Program-made: the position numbers and the translations under genes
Notes under the pieces: model-generated
The model's database searches: none
Seen by the model: only the letters and a program-made list of their open reading frames with translations
What the model was told of the DNA's origin: nothing
Assembly (NCBI RefSeq): GCF_009789575.1
Contig: NZ_CP046908.1
Location: 434,001 to 498,000 of the forward strand
Direction: 5' to 3'
Source: Stappia indica
GTDB taxonomy: Bacteria; Pseudomonadota; Alphaproteobacteria; Rhizobiales; Stappiaceae
DNA: 64,000 bases
Part shown: in pieces, positions 44,709 to 54,142 of the stretch
How the letters are laid out: each line of letters opens with the position of its first letter
Numbering within the stretch: the stretch's first letter is position 1

Positions 44709-45926
44709 ATGGCCCCGCAGACCCGCCCTCTCTCCGCCGCAACGTTCCCCGCCTCGCCCTCTCCCGCACGAGCGCGGCGCCCGGCGGATGGCTGGTGGCT
44801 CGCCGTCGCCTTTCGCCCGCTGTTCTTCGCCGCCGCGCTTCAGGGGGCGGCCGCGGTGCCGCTGTGGATCTGGATCTACACCGCAGGCGTGGCCGAGGTC
44901 GCCGGGCTGCCGGCGATGACCTGGCACGCGCATGAAATGATCTTCGGCTTCCTGCCGCCGATCATGGCAGGTTATCTGCTGTCGGCAACGCCGAACTGGT
45001 CCGGCCGGTTGCCGACCGCCGGCAGGCCGCTCGCCCTGCTTGTCGGCCTGTGGCTGGCCGGTCGCCTCGTGCCTCTCGTCGCCCCCCTGCCCCTGGCGCT
45101 TGCCGCCGACGCGGCCTTTCCTCTGGCGGTCTCGGCGCTGCTGATCCGCGAAATGCGGCTCGGCCGCAGCGGCCAGTCGCGGCACGGGCTGATGCTGTTT
45201 CCCGTCCTGGCTGTCGCTGCCCTCGCCCACCGGCTTCTGGGCGACGATCCGGCAATGGCCGCGACCATGGCGCGCACCGGCATTGCCGTGGCCGCCCTTC
45301 TGATCGCCGCCGTTGGCGGGCGCCTGGTGCCCAGCCTGACGCGCAATGCGCTGGCCGGGCGTGGTGCCGAGCGCGTTCCCGCTCCCTACGGTCGCTTCGA
45401 CATCTTCGTGCTGCTGGCGACCAGCCTTGCCCTGCCGGCCTGGGTCCTGGCGCCGGATGCCCTGTTCAGCGCCGCCCTGTTGGCTGCAGCCGGGCTGTTG
45501 CAGCTCGCCCGTCTGCTGCGCTGGCGCGGCTGGCTGCTGCGGCGCGGCGACATCCTCGCTCTTCATGCCGGCTATGCCTGGCTGGTGGCCGGGCTGCTAC
45601 TCGCGGCCTTCTCGGCATTGCCGCATTTCAGTGTGCCGGCCGACAGCGCCCTGCACGCGCTCACCGCCGGCGCCATCGGCAGCATGACGCTTGCGGTGAT
45701 GAGCCGCCTGGCATCCACGCGCGGGCCCGGCGGCCATGCCGGCCAGCGGCTGTGCACGCTCGCCGTGCTGGCCGTCAATGCCGGCGCGCTCCTTCGCGTG
45801 GCGGCCCCGGTCGCGCCCGAGCACTACCTGTCTCTGCTCGGCACCGGCGCCGGCCTCTGGAGCCTTGCCTATCTGCTCTTCGCCGCCGCGCAGATTTCTC
45901 CTCTTCGCGTCGGCAAAACCAATTGA
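44709..45926 (+). CDS. nnrS: NnrS family membrane protein (copy 2)
   Basis: About 405 residues with roughly twelve hydrophobic segments. NnrS motifs are WWLAVAFRPLFFAAALQGAA, MTWHAHEMIFGFLPPIMAGY with the conserved HAHEM histidines (near residue 70), LSATPNWSGRLPT, AVGGRLVPSLTRNALAGRG and HALTAGAIGSMTLAVMSRLA. It differs clearly from copy 1 at 37291, which lacks the HAHEM form, so they are old paralogs. The ATG at 44709 has AAGGA 7 bp upstream; an ATG at 44700 is an alternative. It lies upstream of the nap operon on the same strand. Confidence 0.93.
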   Translation: MAPQTRPLSAATFPASPSPARARRPADGWWLAVAFRPLFFAAALQGAAAVPLWIWIYTAGVAEVAGLPAMTWHAHEMIFGFLPPIMAGYLLSATPNWSGRLPTAGRPLALLVGLWLAGRLVPLVAPLPLALAADAAFPLAVSALLIREMRLGRSGQSRHGLMLFPVLAVAALAHRLLGDDPAMAATMARTGIAVAALLIAAVGGRLVPSLTRNALAGRGAERVPAPYGRFDIFVLLATSLALPAWVLAPDALFSAALLAAAGLLQLARLLRWRGWLLRRGDILALHAGYAWLVAGLLLAAFSALPHFSVPADSALHALTAGAIGSMTLAVMSRLASTRGPGGHAGQRLCTLAVLAVNAGALLRVAAPVAPEHYLSLLGTGAGLWSLAYLLFAAAQISPLRVGKTN

Positions 45927-46142
45927 GCAGGCGCAACATTCAAATATTAGAGATTACAAATCGCGGATCGAAAATTCTTACCCCGATCACGTCAGTCACA
46001 CTGACATAACTGCGCATGAAACTATTGTTGTTACAATGAAAATTCGGAAAAATAAGCAATTCTGCGCATTGATGATATCAAGATAGACAGACAGACTACT
46101 TTTCAGGTCACACGAAAACCATACGAAGGGATACGTGTCGAC
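45923..46142. promoter_or_regulatory. AT-rich leader of the nap operon with several near-palindromes
   Basis: This gap is far more AT-rich than its surroundings. Candidate sites are TTGAG-CAGG-CGCAA (45923-45936, overlapping the nnrS stop), ATTGTTGTTACAAT (about 46023-46036) and TTGATGATATCAA (about 46069-46081). Only the first has exact Crp/Fnr spacing. The other two are one or two bases too short for standard Fnr or NnrR sites. The nap promoter must lie here, but its regulator cannot be named from sequence. Confidence 0.4.
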
Positions 46143-46337
46143 ATGACTGGATCGGGGAAACCGGATACCAGCACCGCGGATCGGCGGCGCTGGCGCACGG
46201 AATTGTTGGCGTTTCTCGTCCTCGCCTTCGGCGTCTGGCCCTTCGTGGCCGTCGCAGTCGTCGGCGCCTTCGGCTTTGCCGTGTGGATGCTGCAGCTTGT
46301 GTTCGGCCCACCCGGGCCACCATCGGCGCTGCATTGA
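46143..46337 (+). CDS. napE: Periplasmic nitrate reductase NapE
   Basis: NapE is a small inner-membrane protein of unknown detail, typical of alphaproteobacterial nap operons. The 64 residues have a polar N-terminus and one helix (ELLAFLVLAFGVWPFVAVAV, about residues 20-39) with the family motif LAFGVWPFVAVAVVGAFGF. The ATG directly follows a purine-poor leader, so the ribosome site is weak. It is the first gene of napEFDABC, 10 bp before the napF start. Confidence 0.92.
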   Translation: MTGSGKPDTSTADRRRWRTELLAFLVLAFGVWPFVAVAVVGAFGFAVWMLQLVFGPPGPPSALH

Positions 46338-46347
46338 GGGGGTAACG

Positions 46348-46851
46348 ATGACCATGCCCTTCGATGCCCAAAGACGGCGTTTTCTCACCGGGCGCCCGTC
46401 ACGCGCCGACTTTTCCGACACGCTGCTGCCACCCTGGCTACCTGCCGACGCGCTCGACCGCTGCACCGGATGCGGCGCCTGTGTCGATGCCTGCCCGACC
46501 GGCATCGTGGAGCTGGCCCGTGAGCGCCCGGCGCTGTCCTTCGCCGCAGGTGAATGCACCTTTTGCGGCGCCTGCGCCGAGGCCTGCCCGGAGAACCTGT
46601 TCGACCGCGAGCGGGAAGCCCTGCCCTACAGGCCGCAGATCGGCGCCCACTGTCTGCCGCGCGCCGGCATCGACTGTCAGGCCTGCCGGGATGCCTGTCC
46701 GCAGGAGGCGATCCGCTTTCCGCCTCGGCGCGGCGGTCCATTCCTGCCGCAGGTCACAGCCTCGCTGTGTACCGGCTGCGGCGCCTGCGTCGCGCCCTGT
46801 CCCGTCTCGGCAATTGCGCTCGCTCCCGTTGTGGAGGCCTGCGATGCCTGA
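46348..46851 (+). CDS. napF: Ferredoxin-type protein NapF
   Basis: NapF is a cytoplasmic iron-sulfur protein that helps mature NapA. The 167 residues carry ferredoxin-type cysteine groups: CTGCGACVDACP (about residue 38), CTFCGACAEACP, a shortened CQACRDACP and CTGCGACVAPCP. The N-terminus RRRFLTGRP resembles a twin-arginine motif but NapF is normally cytoplasmic. GAGGGGG precedes the ATG at 46348. The stop overlaps the napD start by 8 bp. Confidence 0.94.
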   Translation: MTMPFDAQRRRFLTGRPSRADFSDTLLPPWLPADALDRCTGCGACVDACPTGIVELARERPALSFAAGECTFCGACAEACPENLFDREREALPYRPQIGAHCLPRAGIDCQACRDACPQEAIRFPPRRGGPFLPQVTASLCTGCGACVAPCPVSAIALAPVVEACDA

Positions 46852-47095
46852 CGCCCCCGCCGTCCCCCTTGCCATTTCCAGCGCCGTCGTCTCGGTCCTG
46901 CCGGGTAGGCTGGACAGCGTCGCCGCGATCCTCTCCGCCCTTCCCGGAGTAGAGGTCCGCGCCGCCGAGGGCAGCAAGATCGTCATCGTCCTGGAGGCGC
47001 CGCGCGGCGAGACCGGCAGGCAACTGGTCGAGATCGCCCTGCTCGACGGCGTGGTGTCGGCCAACATGGTTTTCGAACATATCGAGGAGGTCTGA
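46844..47095 (+). CDS. napD: NapA chaperone NapD
   Basis: NapD binds the twin-arginine signal of NapA and holds back export until the molybdenum cofactor is inserted. The 83 residues have the NapD pattern [40 protein letters not shown] and a final [13 protein letters not shown]. The ATG lies inside the napF end (8-bp overlap), and napA starts 2 bp after the stop. Confidence 0.95.
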   Translation: MPDAPAVPLAISSAVVSVLPGRLDSVAAILSALPGVEVRAAEGSKIVIVLEAPRGETGRQLVEIALLDGVVSANMVFEHIEEV

Positions 47096-47097
47096 CG

Positions 47098-49599
47098 ATG
47101 GAGCTTGAGCTCTCCAGACGCGACATGATCAAGGCGCAGGCCGCGGCGGTTGCGGCGGCTGCCGCCGGCATCGCCCTGCCCGCTGCCGCCCAGCCGGTCC
47201 CCGGCGGCATCGGCACGCTCGACATCAAGTGGTCGAAAGCCCCCTGCCGCTTCTGCGGCACCGGCTGCGGCGTGATGGTCGGCGTGAAGGAAGGCCAGGT
47301 GGTCGCCACCCATGGCGACATGCAGGCGGAGGTCAATCGCGGCCTCAACTGCATCAAGGGCTACTTCCTGTCGAAGATCATGTATGGCGAGGACCGCCTG
47401 ACCACACCCCTGATGCGCAAGCGCGGCGGCAGCTACCACAAGGACGGCGAGTTCGAGCCGGTGTCCTGGGACGAGGCCTTCGACCTGATGGCACGGAAGG
47501 CCAAGGAAACGCTGGCGGCCAAGGGGCCGACCGCGCTCGGCATGTTCGGCTCCGGCCAGTGGACGATCTTCGAGGGCTACGCCGCCACCAAGCTGATGCG
47601 GGCGGGCTTCCGCTCCAACAATCTCGACCCCAACGCCCGCCACTGCATGGCCTCCGCCGCAACCGCCTTCATGCGCACCTTCGGCATGGACGAGCCGATG
47701 GGCTGCTACGACGATTTCGAGCATGCCGACGCCTTCGTGCTGTGGGGCTCGAACATGGCGGAGATGCACCCGATCCTGTGGACGCGGCTCGCCGACCGGC
47801 GGCTCGGCCACGAGCATGTGCGCGTCGCGGTGCTGTCGACCTTCACCCATCGCAGCATGGACCTCGCCGACGTTCCGATCGTGTTCAAGCCGGGCACGGA
47901 TCTGGCGATCCTCAACTACATCGCCAACCACATCATCGAGACCGGGCGCGTGAACGAGGACTTCGTGCGCGACCATGCGGTGTTCATGACCGGCCAGACC
48001 GACATCGGCTACGGCCTGCGCCCGGACAACGAGCTGGAGCTCAAGGCCGCCGGCGCCGGCGATCCGGGAAAGATGGAGCCGGCCGACTTCGAGACCTTCC
48101 GCAAGCTGGTGTCGGAATACACGCTGGAGCGGGTGTCGGAGCTGTCCGGCGTCGAGCCCGACTTCCTGCGCGAACTCGCCGAGCTCTATGCCGACCCGGA
48201 CCGCAAGGTCATGTCGCTGTGGACCATGGGCTTCAACCAGCATGTGCGCGGCGTGTGGGCCAACCAGATGGCCTACAACCTGCATCTCCTGACCGGGAAG
48301 ATCTCCGAGCCGGGCAACAGCCCGTTCTCGCTGACCGGCCAGCCCTCGGCCTGCGGCACGGCGCGCGAGGTCGGGACCTTCGCCCATCGCCTGCCCGCCG
48401 ACATGGTGGTGACCAACCCCGAGCACCGCAAGCATGCGGAGGAGATCTGGAAGCTCCCCGAGGGGCTGCTGCCGGACAAGCCGGGCTACCACGCCGTCCA
48501 GCAAGACCGGATGCTGCGCGACGGCAAGCTCAACTGGTACTGGGTCCAGGTCAACAACAACGTCCAGGCAGCCCCCAACAACAGCCAGGAGACCTATCCC
48601 GGCTATCGCAACCCGGACAATTTCATCGTCGTCTCCGATGCCTATCCGACGGTGACGGCGCTCGCCGCCGACGTCATCCTGCCGGCTGCCATGTGGGTGG
48701 AAAAGGAAGGCGCCTACGGCAATGCCGAGCGGCGCACCCATGTGTGGCACCAGCTGGTCACCGCCAAGGGCGAGGCCCGCTCCGACCTGTGGCAGCTGAT
48801 GGAGTTCTCCAAGCGCTTCACCACGGACGAGGTGTGGCCCAAGGAGATGCTCGACGCCAATCCGGACTATCGCGGCAAGACGTTGTTCGATGTGCTGTAT
48901 CGCAACGGCAATGTCGACCGCTTCCCCTTGTCGGAGATCAATCCCGACTACGAGAACCAGGAGGCGAAGGACTTCGGCTTCTACGTCCACAAGGGGCTGT
49001 TCGAGGAATATGCCGAGTTCGGCCGCGGCCACGGCCACGACCTTGCGCCCTACGACCGCTACCACGAGGTGCGGGGCTTGCGCTGGCCGGTGGTCGACGG
49101 CGAGGAAACCCGCTGGCGCTACCGCGAGGGCTACGATCCGTACGTGAAGGCGGGCGAAGGCGTGCGCTTCTACGGCCGCAAGGATGGGCGCGCGGTGATC
49201 CTCGCCGTGCCTTACGAGCCGCCGGCGGAAGTGCCGGACGAGGAGTACGACCTGTGGCTGGTGACCGGTCGGGTGCTGGAGCACTGGCATTCCGGATCGA
49301 TGACCATGCGCGTGCCCGAGCTCTACAAGGCCTTCCCCGGCGCCCGCGTCTTCATGCATCCCGACGATGCCCGCGCCCGCGGCCTCAACCAGGGCACGGA
49401 GGTGATGGTCACCTCCCGGCGCGGCGAGATCCGCTCGCGCATCGAGACGCGCGGGCGCAACCGCATGCCGCGCGGTGTGATCTTCGTGCCGTGGTTCGAC
49501 GCCAGCCAGTTGATCAACAAGGTCACGCTCGACGCCACCGATCCCATCTCCAAGCAGACGGATTTCAAGAAATGCGCAGTCAAGGTCTCCACCGCGTAG
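47098..49599 (+). CDS. napA: Periplasmic nitrate reductase catalytic subunit NapA
   Basis: NapA reduces nitrate to nitrite in the periplasm with a bis-MGD molybdenum cofactor. The 833-residue precursor begins with a Tat signal ([20 protein letters not shown], cut near AAAQ). Its [4Fe-4S] cysteines are Cys50, Cys53, Cys57 and Cys85 ([17 protein letters not shown]). The Mo ligand is the Cys at about 183 in [28 protein letters not shown] and the C-terminal cofactor loops ([20 protein letters not shown]) are also present. NapD is encoded just before it, NapB overlaps its 3' end by 28 bp, and tatABC at 949-1799 supplies the export route. Confidence 0.98.
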   Translation: MELELSRRDMIKAQAAAVAAAAAGIALPAAAQPVPGGIGTLDIKWSKAPCRFCGTGCGVMVGVKEGQVVATHGDMQAEVNRGLNCIKGYFLSKIMYGEDRLTTPLMRKRGGSYHKDGEFEPVSWDEAFDLMARKAKETLAAKGPTALGMFGSGQWTIFEGYAATKLMRAGFRSNNLDPNARHCMASAATAFMRTFGMDEPMGCYDDFEHADAFVLWGSNMAEMHPILWTRLADRRLGHEHVRVAVLSTFTHRSMDLADVPIVFKPGTDLAILNYIANHIIETGRVNEDFVRDHAVFMTGQTDIGYGLRPDNELELKAAGAGDPGKMEPADFETFRKLVSEYTLERVSELSGVEPDFLRELAELYADPDRKVMSLWTMGFNQHVRGVWANQMAYNLHLLTGKISEPGNSPFSLTGQPSACGTAREVGTFAHRLPADMVVTNPEHRKHAEEIWKLPEGLLPDKPGYHAVQQDRMLRDGKLNWYWVQVNNNVQAAPNNSQETYPGYRNPDNFIVVSDAYPTVTALAADVILPAAMWVEKEGAYGNAERRTHVWHQLVTAKGEARSDLWQLMEFSKRFTTDEVWPKEMLDANPDYRGKTLFDVLYRNGNVDRFPLSEINPDYENQEAKDFGFYVHKGLFEEYAEFGRGHGHDLAPYDRYHEVRGLRWPVVDGEETRWRYREGYDPYVKAGEGVRFYGRKDGRAVILAVPYEPPAEVPDEEYDLWLVTGRVLEHWHSGSMTMRVPELYKAFPGARVFMHPDDARARGLNQGTEVMVTSRRGEIRSRIETRGRNRMPRGVIFVPWFDASQLINKVTLDATDPISKQTDFKKCAVKVSTA

Positions 49600-50057
49600 C
49601 CGCGCCCGCGCTGCTGGCCGGCCTGCTCGTGTTCGCCGTCGGCCTCGCGCTGCCGGCCTTCTCCCAGGATGCCCCGCGTCTGCGCGGTGCGCCCCAGCCG
49701 ATGGAGAACGCCGCAGCGCCCCCGGTCGCCAAATGGGTGACGGACGACGTTCGCAAGATGCGGGCCTATCCCGAGCAGCCGCCGGTCATTCCGCACTCGA
49801 TCGAGGGTTACCAGCTCTCGGTCAACACCAATCGCTGCCTGTCCTGTCACAAGCGGGAATACACGCAAGGGTCCGGCGCACCGATGATCAGCGTCACCCA
49901 TTACATGGACCGCGAGGGCCAGATGCTCGCCGATGTGTCGCCCCGCCGCTACTTCTGCACCATGTGCCATGTGCCGCAGTCGGATGCCGCGCCGCTGGTC
50001 TCCAACACGTTCCGCGACATGAGCGAGCTCGGCGCCAGGCCGGCCGGGAGCCAATAG
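49572..50057 (+). CDS. napB: Periplasmic diheme cytochrome c subunit NapB
   Basis: NapB passes electrons to NapA. The 161-residue precursor has a signal peptide ([20 protein letters not shown], about 11-30). Two heme-c motifs are CLSCH ([13 protein letters not shown]) and CTMCH ([12 protein letters not shown]). Distal heme ligands are likely in [10 protein letters not shown] and [10 protein letters not shown]. The ATG at 49572 overlaps the end of napA by 28 bp. It ends 3 bp before napC. Confidence 0.95.
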   Translation: MRSQGLHRVAAPALLAGLLVFAVGLALPAFSQDAPRLRGAPQPMENAAAPPVAKWVTDDVRKMRAYPEQPPVIPHSIEGYQLSVNTNRCLSCHKREYTQGSGAPMISVTHYMDREGQMLADVSPRRYFCTMCHVPQSDAAPLVSNTFRDMSELGARPAGSQ

Positions 50058-50060
50058 GCC

Positions 50061-50756
50061 ATGTGGAGCCGCGTGAAATCGCTTGCCCGCCAGGCCTGGG
50101 CCGTCTTCGCCAAGCCGAGCGTGCATTTCGGCCTGGGGTTCCTGACGCTCGGCGGCTTCGTCGGCGGCGTCATCTTCTGGGGCGCGTTCAACACGGCGCT
50201 GGAGGTGACCAACACCGAGGCGTTCTGCATCAGTTGCCACGAGATGAAGGACAACGTCTACGAGGAGCTGACGCAGACGGTGCACTTCTCCAACCGCTCG
50301 GGCGTGCGCGCCTCCTGCCCCGACTGCCATGTGCCGCACAACTGGACGGACAAGATCGCCCGCAAGATGCAGGCCTCCAAGGAAGTCTGGGGCCACCTCT
50401 TCGGCACCATCAGCACGCGGCGCAAGTTCCTCGACCATCGGCTGGAACTTGCCAAGCATGAATGGGCGCGGCTGAAGGCCAACGACAGCCTGGAATGCCG
50501 CAACTGCCACTCCTCCGTCGCCATGGACTTCACCCGGCAGACCGACCGGGCGGCGGCGATCCACGAGCGCTATCTCGTCAGCGGCGAGGCGACCTGCATC
50601 GACTGCCACAAGGGAATCGCCCACCAGCTCCCGAACATGGAGAACGTCGAGCCGGGCTGGCGCACGCCTCCCGAACTCACCGGGTCCGACGGCGGCGACA
50701 GCGCGGACCTGCAACATCTGTCAGTATACCTGTCCCAAGTTACTGATCGCCGGTAA
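50061..50756 (+). CDS. napC: Membrane tetraheme cytochrome c NapC
   Basis: NapC is the quinol dehydrogenase that feeds NapAB. The 231-residue protein has one N-terminal anchor helix ([20 protein letters not shown], about 24-43). Four heme-c sites are CISCH, CPDCH (with VPHNW after it), CRNCH and CIDCH. It ends the nap operon. There is no napGH, so NapC should be the only quinol route. No clear terminator is seen immediately after it. Confidence 0.96.
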   Translation: MWSRVKSLARQAWAVFAKPSVHFGLGFLTLGGFVGGVIFWGAFNTALEVTNTEAFCISCHEMKDNVYEELTQTVHFSNRSGVRASCPDCHVPHNWTDKIARKMQASKEVWGHLFGTISTRRKFLDHRLELAKHEWARLKANDSLECRNCHSSVAMDFTRQTDRAAAIHERYLVSGEATCIDCHKGIAHQLPNMENVEPGWRTPPELTGSDGGDSADLQHLSVYLSQVTDRR

Positions 50757-50824
50757 CATTCTTGAAAGGCCGTATGAACGGGACGTCACAATCGGGCGTT
50801 TCCATGCTAGGCTCTCCGCCGATT

Positions 50825-50852
50825 GGTCCGGACTGGAGGAGTGGTCCGGACC
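50825..50852. promoter_or_regulatory. Direct repeat of the palindrome GGTCCGGAC
   Basis: GGTCCGGAC occurs at 50825-50833 and again at 50843-50851, 18 bp apart. Each contains the self-complementary GTCCGGAC. They lie 20-46 bp before the start of the next gene, a good position for an operator. The binding protein is unknown. Confidence 0.4.
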
Positions 50853-50870
50853 ATTCCGGGGAGCGAGACC

Positions 50871-51317
50871 ATGGACGGAACGGATGAGTCCACAGCCGGG
50901 ATTCCGGCGCGCCTGAGGAAGGCAGCGAGCCATCTTGCCTTTCTGGCGATGCTGGCTGCCGCGTCACCTGCCGCAGCCGACCACGTTTCGCCCGGAGATC
51001 GTCTGGGCGCAAACCTCAACGACATCGCCAATGCTCTGTCGGCCCACGGCTACAGCACCCTTCGCTACATTAACAAGGACGGCCGGATCGAGATCGTCGC
51101 CCGCAAGGGGGGAGACGAAGTCTTCCTGCTGATCGATGCCGAGACGGGGATCCTCGAAACCGTCGTCCACAAGGACGACGAGCCGCTGCTCGAGCGCCCG
51201 CCGGCCGCTGCCCCGTCGCCGAATGACGAGGAAAGCCGGCGCCCAGCCACCCGGGACAAGGGCGAGGACAGGTTGTCTGCCCTGCCGGCCTCGATGGCAC
51301 GCCCGCCGACCTGCTGA
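50871..51317 (+). CDS. Hypothetical exported PepSY-like protein
   Basis: The 148-residue product has an N-terminal hydrophobic signal (LAFLAMLAAASPAAADHVSP, about 23-42). A small domain follows (LNDIANALSAHGYSTLRYIN, then KDGRIEIVARKGGDEVFLLI), ending ETVVHKDDEP. The pattern of a short helix followed by two strands resembles PepSY-type periplasmic domains. A low-complexity tail (RPPAAAPSPNDEESRRPATR) follows. GGGGAGCGAG precedes the ATG at 50871. It is monocistronic after napC. Function is unknown. Confidence 0.7.
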   Translation: MDGTDESTAGIPARLRKAASHLAFLAMLAAASPAAADHVSPGDRLGANLNDIANALSAHGYSTLRYINKDGRIEIVARKGGDEVFLLIDAETGILETVVHKDDEPLLERPPAAAPSPNDEESRRPATRDKGEDRLSALPASMARPPTC

Positions 51318-51333
51318 CGTCGGCAGCCCAGCC

Positions 51334-52287
51334 TTACAGATATTGTTCGATGAGGGCCGTCACCTGCCGGTCGCGCGCGCCTTCGCTTTCGCCGCCAAAG
51401 ACGACGGCGATGACGCTGCGCCCGCCGCGATGCGCCGAAGCCGCGAGATTGTAGCCGGAATCGCGGATATAGCCGGTCTTGATGCCGTCGACCCCGGCCA
51501 CACGGCCGAGCAGGTTGTTGGTCGCCTGATAGGTGCGCCCCTCATAGGAGAAGCTGCGTGCGGTGAAGGCGCTGGCGCGCGAGGCGTGCCGGCTCTTCAG
51601 CGCCCGCGACAGGATCGCCATGTCGCGCGCGGTCGTGACTTGCCGCGGATCGGGCAAGCCCGAGGCATTGACGAAGCGGGTGTGGCGCATGCCGAGACTG
51701 CGCGCCTTGGCCGTCATCTGTGCCGCGAAGGCCGCCTCCGAGACGGCAAGGTTTTCGGCAACCGCAATGGCAACGTCATTGGCAGACTTCACTGCAAGTG
51801 CCTGGATCGCTTGCGAGACAGTCAGGCGGCCACCCGCCTTGAGGCCGATGCGCGCCGGCGGCTGGCTTGCGGCCTTGGCCGAGATGACGAGAGGCGTGTC
51901 GAGTGTGACACGTCGCTCCGACAAGGCGTCGAACAGCAGATAGAGCGTCATCATCTTGGTGAGAGACGCCGGATAGCGCAGAGAGTCCGCGTCCTCCTCG
52001 TGCAGCACGGCGCCAGTTGCCGCATCGACGACGATGGCCGCATGCGCCCGCCGCTCGGCGCTCCCCTGCGGAGCAAGAGCCAGTTCCGAGCCCGGTGCTC
52101 CGGCAACGGGCGCAGGCAGCGCGGGAAGTGCGACAGCCTGAACGGGAGTGGCCCGCGGCCGCGATGCATCCCGTGAGACGCTGGCAGTGGTCTGACAACC
52201 ACCAAGCGCAAGTGAAACGGCAAGAGCGAGGACCGCACGACGCCAGGTGCGCGCGCCAAGGTCCCTCGCCGTGGTCAGAGCGTTCAA
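51334..52287 (-). CDS. D-alanyl-D-alanine carboxypeptidase, S11 (PBP5/6-like)
   Basis: These penicillin-binding proteins trim the terminal D-Ala of peptidoglycan stem peptides. The 317-residue protein has SxxK at 108-111 (SLTK), SxN at 168-170 (SAN) and KTG at 270-272 (GIKTGY). The N-terminus has a lipoprotein-type signal (LALAVSLALGGC, Cys31). The C-terminal beta domain of classic PBP5 is absent, so it is a short S11 form. It is convergent with the PepSY-like gene (16-bp gap) and follows the EAL gene on the same strand. Confidence 0.9.
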   Translation of the reverse strand: MNALTTARDLGARTWRRAVLALAVSLALGGCQTTASVSRDASRPRATPVQAVALPALPAPVAGAPGSELALAPQGSAERRAHAAIVVDAATGAVLHEEDADSLRYPASLTKMMTLYLLFDALSERRVTLDTPLVISAKAASQPPARIGLKAGGRLTVSQAIQALAVKSANDVAIAVAENLAVSEAAFAAQMTAKARSLGMRHTRFVNASGLPDPRQVTTARDMAILSRALKSRHASRASAFTARSFSYEGRTYQATNNLLGRVAGVDGIKTGYIRDSGYNLAASAHRGGRSVIAVVFGGESEGARDRQVTALIEQYL

Positions 52288-52387
52288 AGCTGCGGCTCCC
52301 GATGAGAAGGCTGATCGGCGCGCACCTTATCGGATCCCGGTCTTGCGCAAAAGGTCCCGGCGCATGCAGGGCGCGCGGATCCGCCCT

Positions 52388-54010
52388 TCAGGCGACGAGG
52401 GCCTTGCCCATGCCTTCCGGCATGGCCGAGGTGCGGCCGCCGGACAGGGCCTGCGCCAGCTCGATGAACAGTTTGGCCGGCAGGGGCGGCGCGAAGATAT
52501 AGCCTTGCGCCGCGGAGACGCCTAGCTCGCGCAGCCGCTCGATCTGTTCCATCGTCTCCACGCCCTCGGCGATGATGCCCATGCCCAGATTGTCGGCGAG
52601 CTCGACCATCGTATCGACGATGGTCGTCGAATTGTCGTCGGTTCCCAGGCTGTCGATGAACATCTTGTCGATCTTGATGATGTCGATGCCCAGTTTCTGG
52701 AGATAGGCAAAGCCGCCATGGCCGGTGCCCACGTCGTCCAGCGCCACGCGCACGCCGGTCGCCTGCATTTCGGCAATGATCTTGCGGGCGGTGTCCATGT
52801 CGGAGAGAGGCTGGCGTTCGGTCACCTCCATGACGATCTGCTGGAAGGCGATCTTGGAGCCACCATAGATCTCGGTGATATCCTCGATGATCTGCCGGTC
52901 CTCGAAATGGCCGGCGAACAGGTTGATCGACAGCTTGAATTCCGGGTTCTGGAAATAGAGCTCTTCGACTTCGTCGCAAGTCTTGCGCATGACCTGCCGC
53001 GTCATCTCGAAGATATGGCCGGAGGTCTCTGCAAAGGTCATGAAGGCGCCCGGCGAGATCACCGTCCCATCCGGCCGCTGCCAGCGCATCAGCACTTCGC
53101 AGCCGCGCAGGCGGCCGGTCTCGATGTCCATCACGGGCTGATAGTAGGGAATGAACTCTCCGCGCCGGATCGCCTGGACGAACTCGTCCTCCGCCTCGCT
53201 TTCGGGCCGCCAGGAGAACCAGACGCTGACGGCGACGAAGAGGATCGCAAAGCCGACGCAGGCGATGGCCGCCACGACCTTGAGGTCGCGGACCAGATTG
53301 GCTGCAGCGGACGCGGGCGCCGAAACGGTCGCAAGCATCGGATACTTCTCGGAAGGCACCTCGACGACCAGTTCGCTTTCGCCTTCGCGGGAACTGATGT
53401 TGCTGTATTCGCCCGACCGCAGCCAGGTGACGCCGTCCCCTAGGCGCAACTCCACATGGCGGTGGGCACGCAGGTATTCCGGCCCCGGATCGATGGCGAT
53501 CGCCACCGGAGAAATCTCCGCCAGCAGACGGTTGCCGGTACCGATGCGCCAACTGACAAGGGCGACCCGCGCGCCTTCGTAGACACGATCGCGCATGCCG
53601 ATTCCCACCAGGGGCGAATCCGCCTGCAGCACGGGCAGCACCTGCTGCCCCTGCCCCGGCTGGTCGGGAACGTTGCAGATGATCACGCCGCCGGAATTGA
53701 CCACGCCGATCATCTGCACGAACGGCGCCTCGATGAGGCCCGAGTGGAACGCCCGGCGGTCGTCCGCGGAACAGGTGACATGCCCGTTCTGATGCAGGGT
53801 CTGGAGCACCGAGACCGCATCGCCGATCGCCTTCTCCGCCCGCAGGACGTAGCGCTCGGCAATCGCCTTCATCTCGGTCCGAGCCTGTGTTACGGCGTAG
53901 TTGGCAAGGATGTAATTGGCCGCAATGAGGGGCGCAATCGCCAGGCCGAGGGCAATCGCCAGTGTCTTCAGGAAACGGGTGTAACGATGAGGCACGCGAC
54001 GATCCGGCAT
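52388..54010 (-). CDS. Membrane CSS-motif/EAL cyclic-di-GMP phosphodiesterase
   Basis: About 540 residues: an N-terminal helix (TLAIALGLAIAPLIAANYIL, about 14-33), a periplasmic domain of about 200 residues and a second helix (VVAAIACVGFAILFVAVSVW, about 245-264). A cytoplasmic EAL domain follows. The periplasmic part has two cysteines (GHVTCSADDR and GVIICNVPDQ), as in CSS-motif sensors where DsbA/DsbB control activity. The EAL active-site set looks complete: GCEVLMRW (EVL in place of EAL), LSINL, VMEVTERQ, ALDDVGTGHGG, IIKIDKMF and IIAEGVET. The start at 54010 has a weak ribosome site and is tentative. It should degrade cyclic di-GMP in response to a periplasmic redox or ligand cue. Confidence 0.87.
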   Translation of the reverse strand: MPDRRVPHRYTRFLKTLAIALGLAIAPLIAANYILANYAVTQARTEMKAIAERYVLRAEKAIGDAVSVLQTLHQNGHVTCSADDRRAFHSGLIEAPFVQMIGVVNSGGVIICNVPDQPGQGQQVLPVLQADSPLVGIGMRDRVYEGARVALVSWRIGTGNRLLAEISPVAIAIDPGPEYLRAHRHVELRLGDGVTWLRSGEYSNISSREGESELVVEVPSEKYPMLATVSAPASAAANLVRDLKVVAAIACVGFAILFVAVSVWFSWRPESEAEDEFVQAIRRGEFIPYYQPVMDIETGRLRGCEVLMRWQRPDGTVISPGAFMTFAETSGHIFEMTRQVMRKTCDEVEELYFQNPEFKLSINLFAGHFEDRQIIEDITEIYGGSKIAFQQIVMEVTERQPLSDMDTARKIIAEMQATGVRVALDDVGTGHGGFAYLQKLGIDIIKIDKMFIDSLGTDDNSTTIVDTMVELADNLGMGIIAEGVETMEQIERLRELGVSAAQGYIFAPPLPAKLFIELAQALSGGRTSAMPEGMGKALVA

Positions 54011-54142
54011 TGAACAGCCGGACCAGTATCGGTTCCTTTGGTAAATGAGCCCTGAAGGCGGTCTCTGCAAAGGCAAAAAATTCCGCAGGGACCGCGACTT
54101 GAGAACGAGAGATAAACCCGCCAGCAAGGAGCACGCCGAAGC

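Noticed and set aside
46069-46081. Canonical Fnr box TTGAT-N4-ATCAA before napE
   Set aside because: The sequence TTGATGATATCAA has only three bases between the half-sites, one short of the Fnr spacing.
52284-54134. A 616-codon minus-strand frame overlapping the EAL gene
   Set aside because: It is an out-of-frame reading of the EAL protein gene, with no conserved motifs and Arg/Gly/Pro-biased composition.
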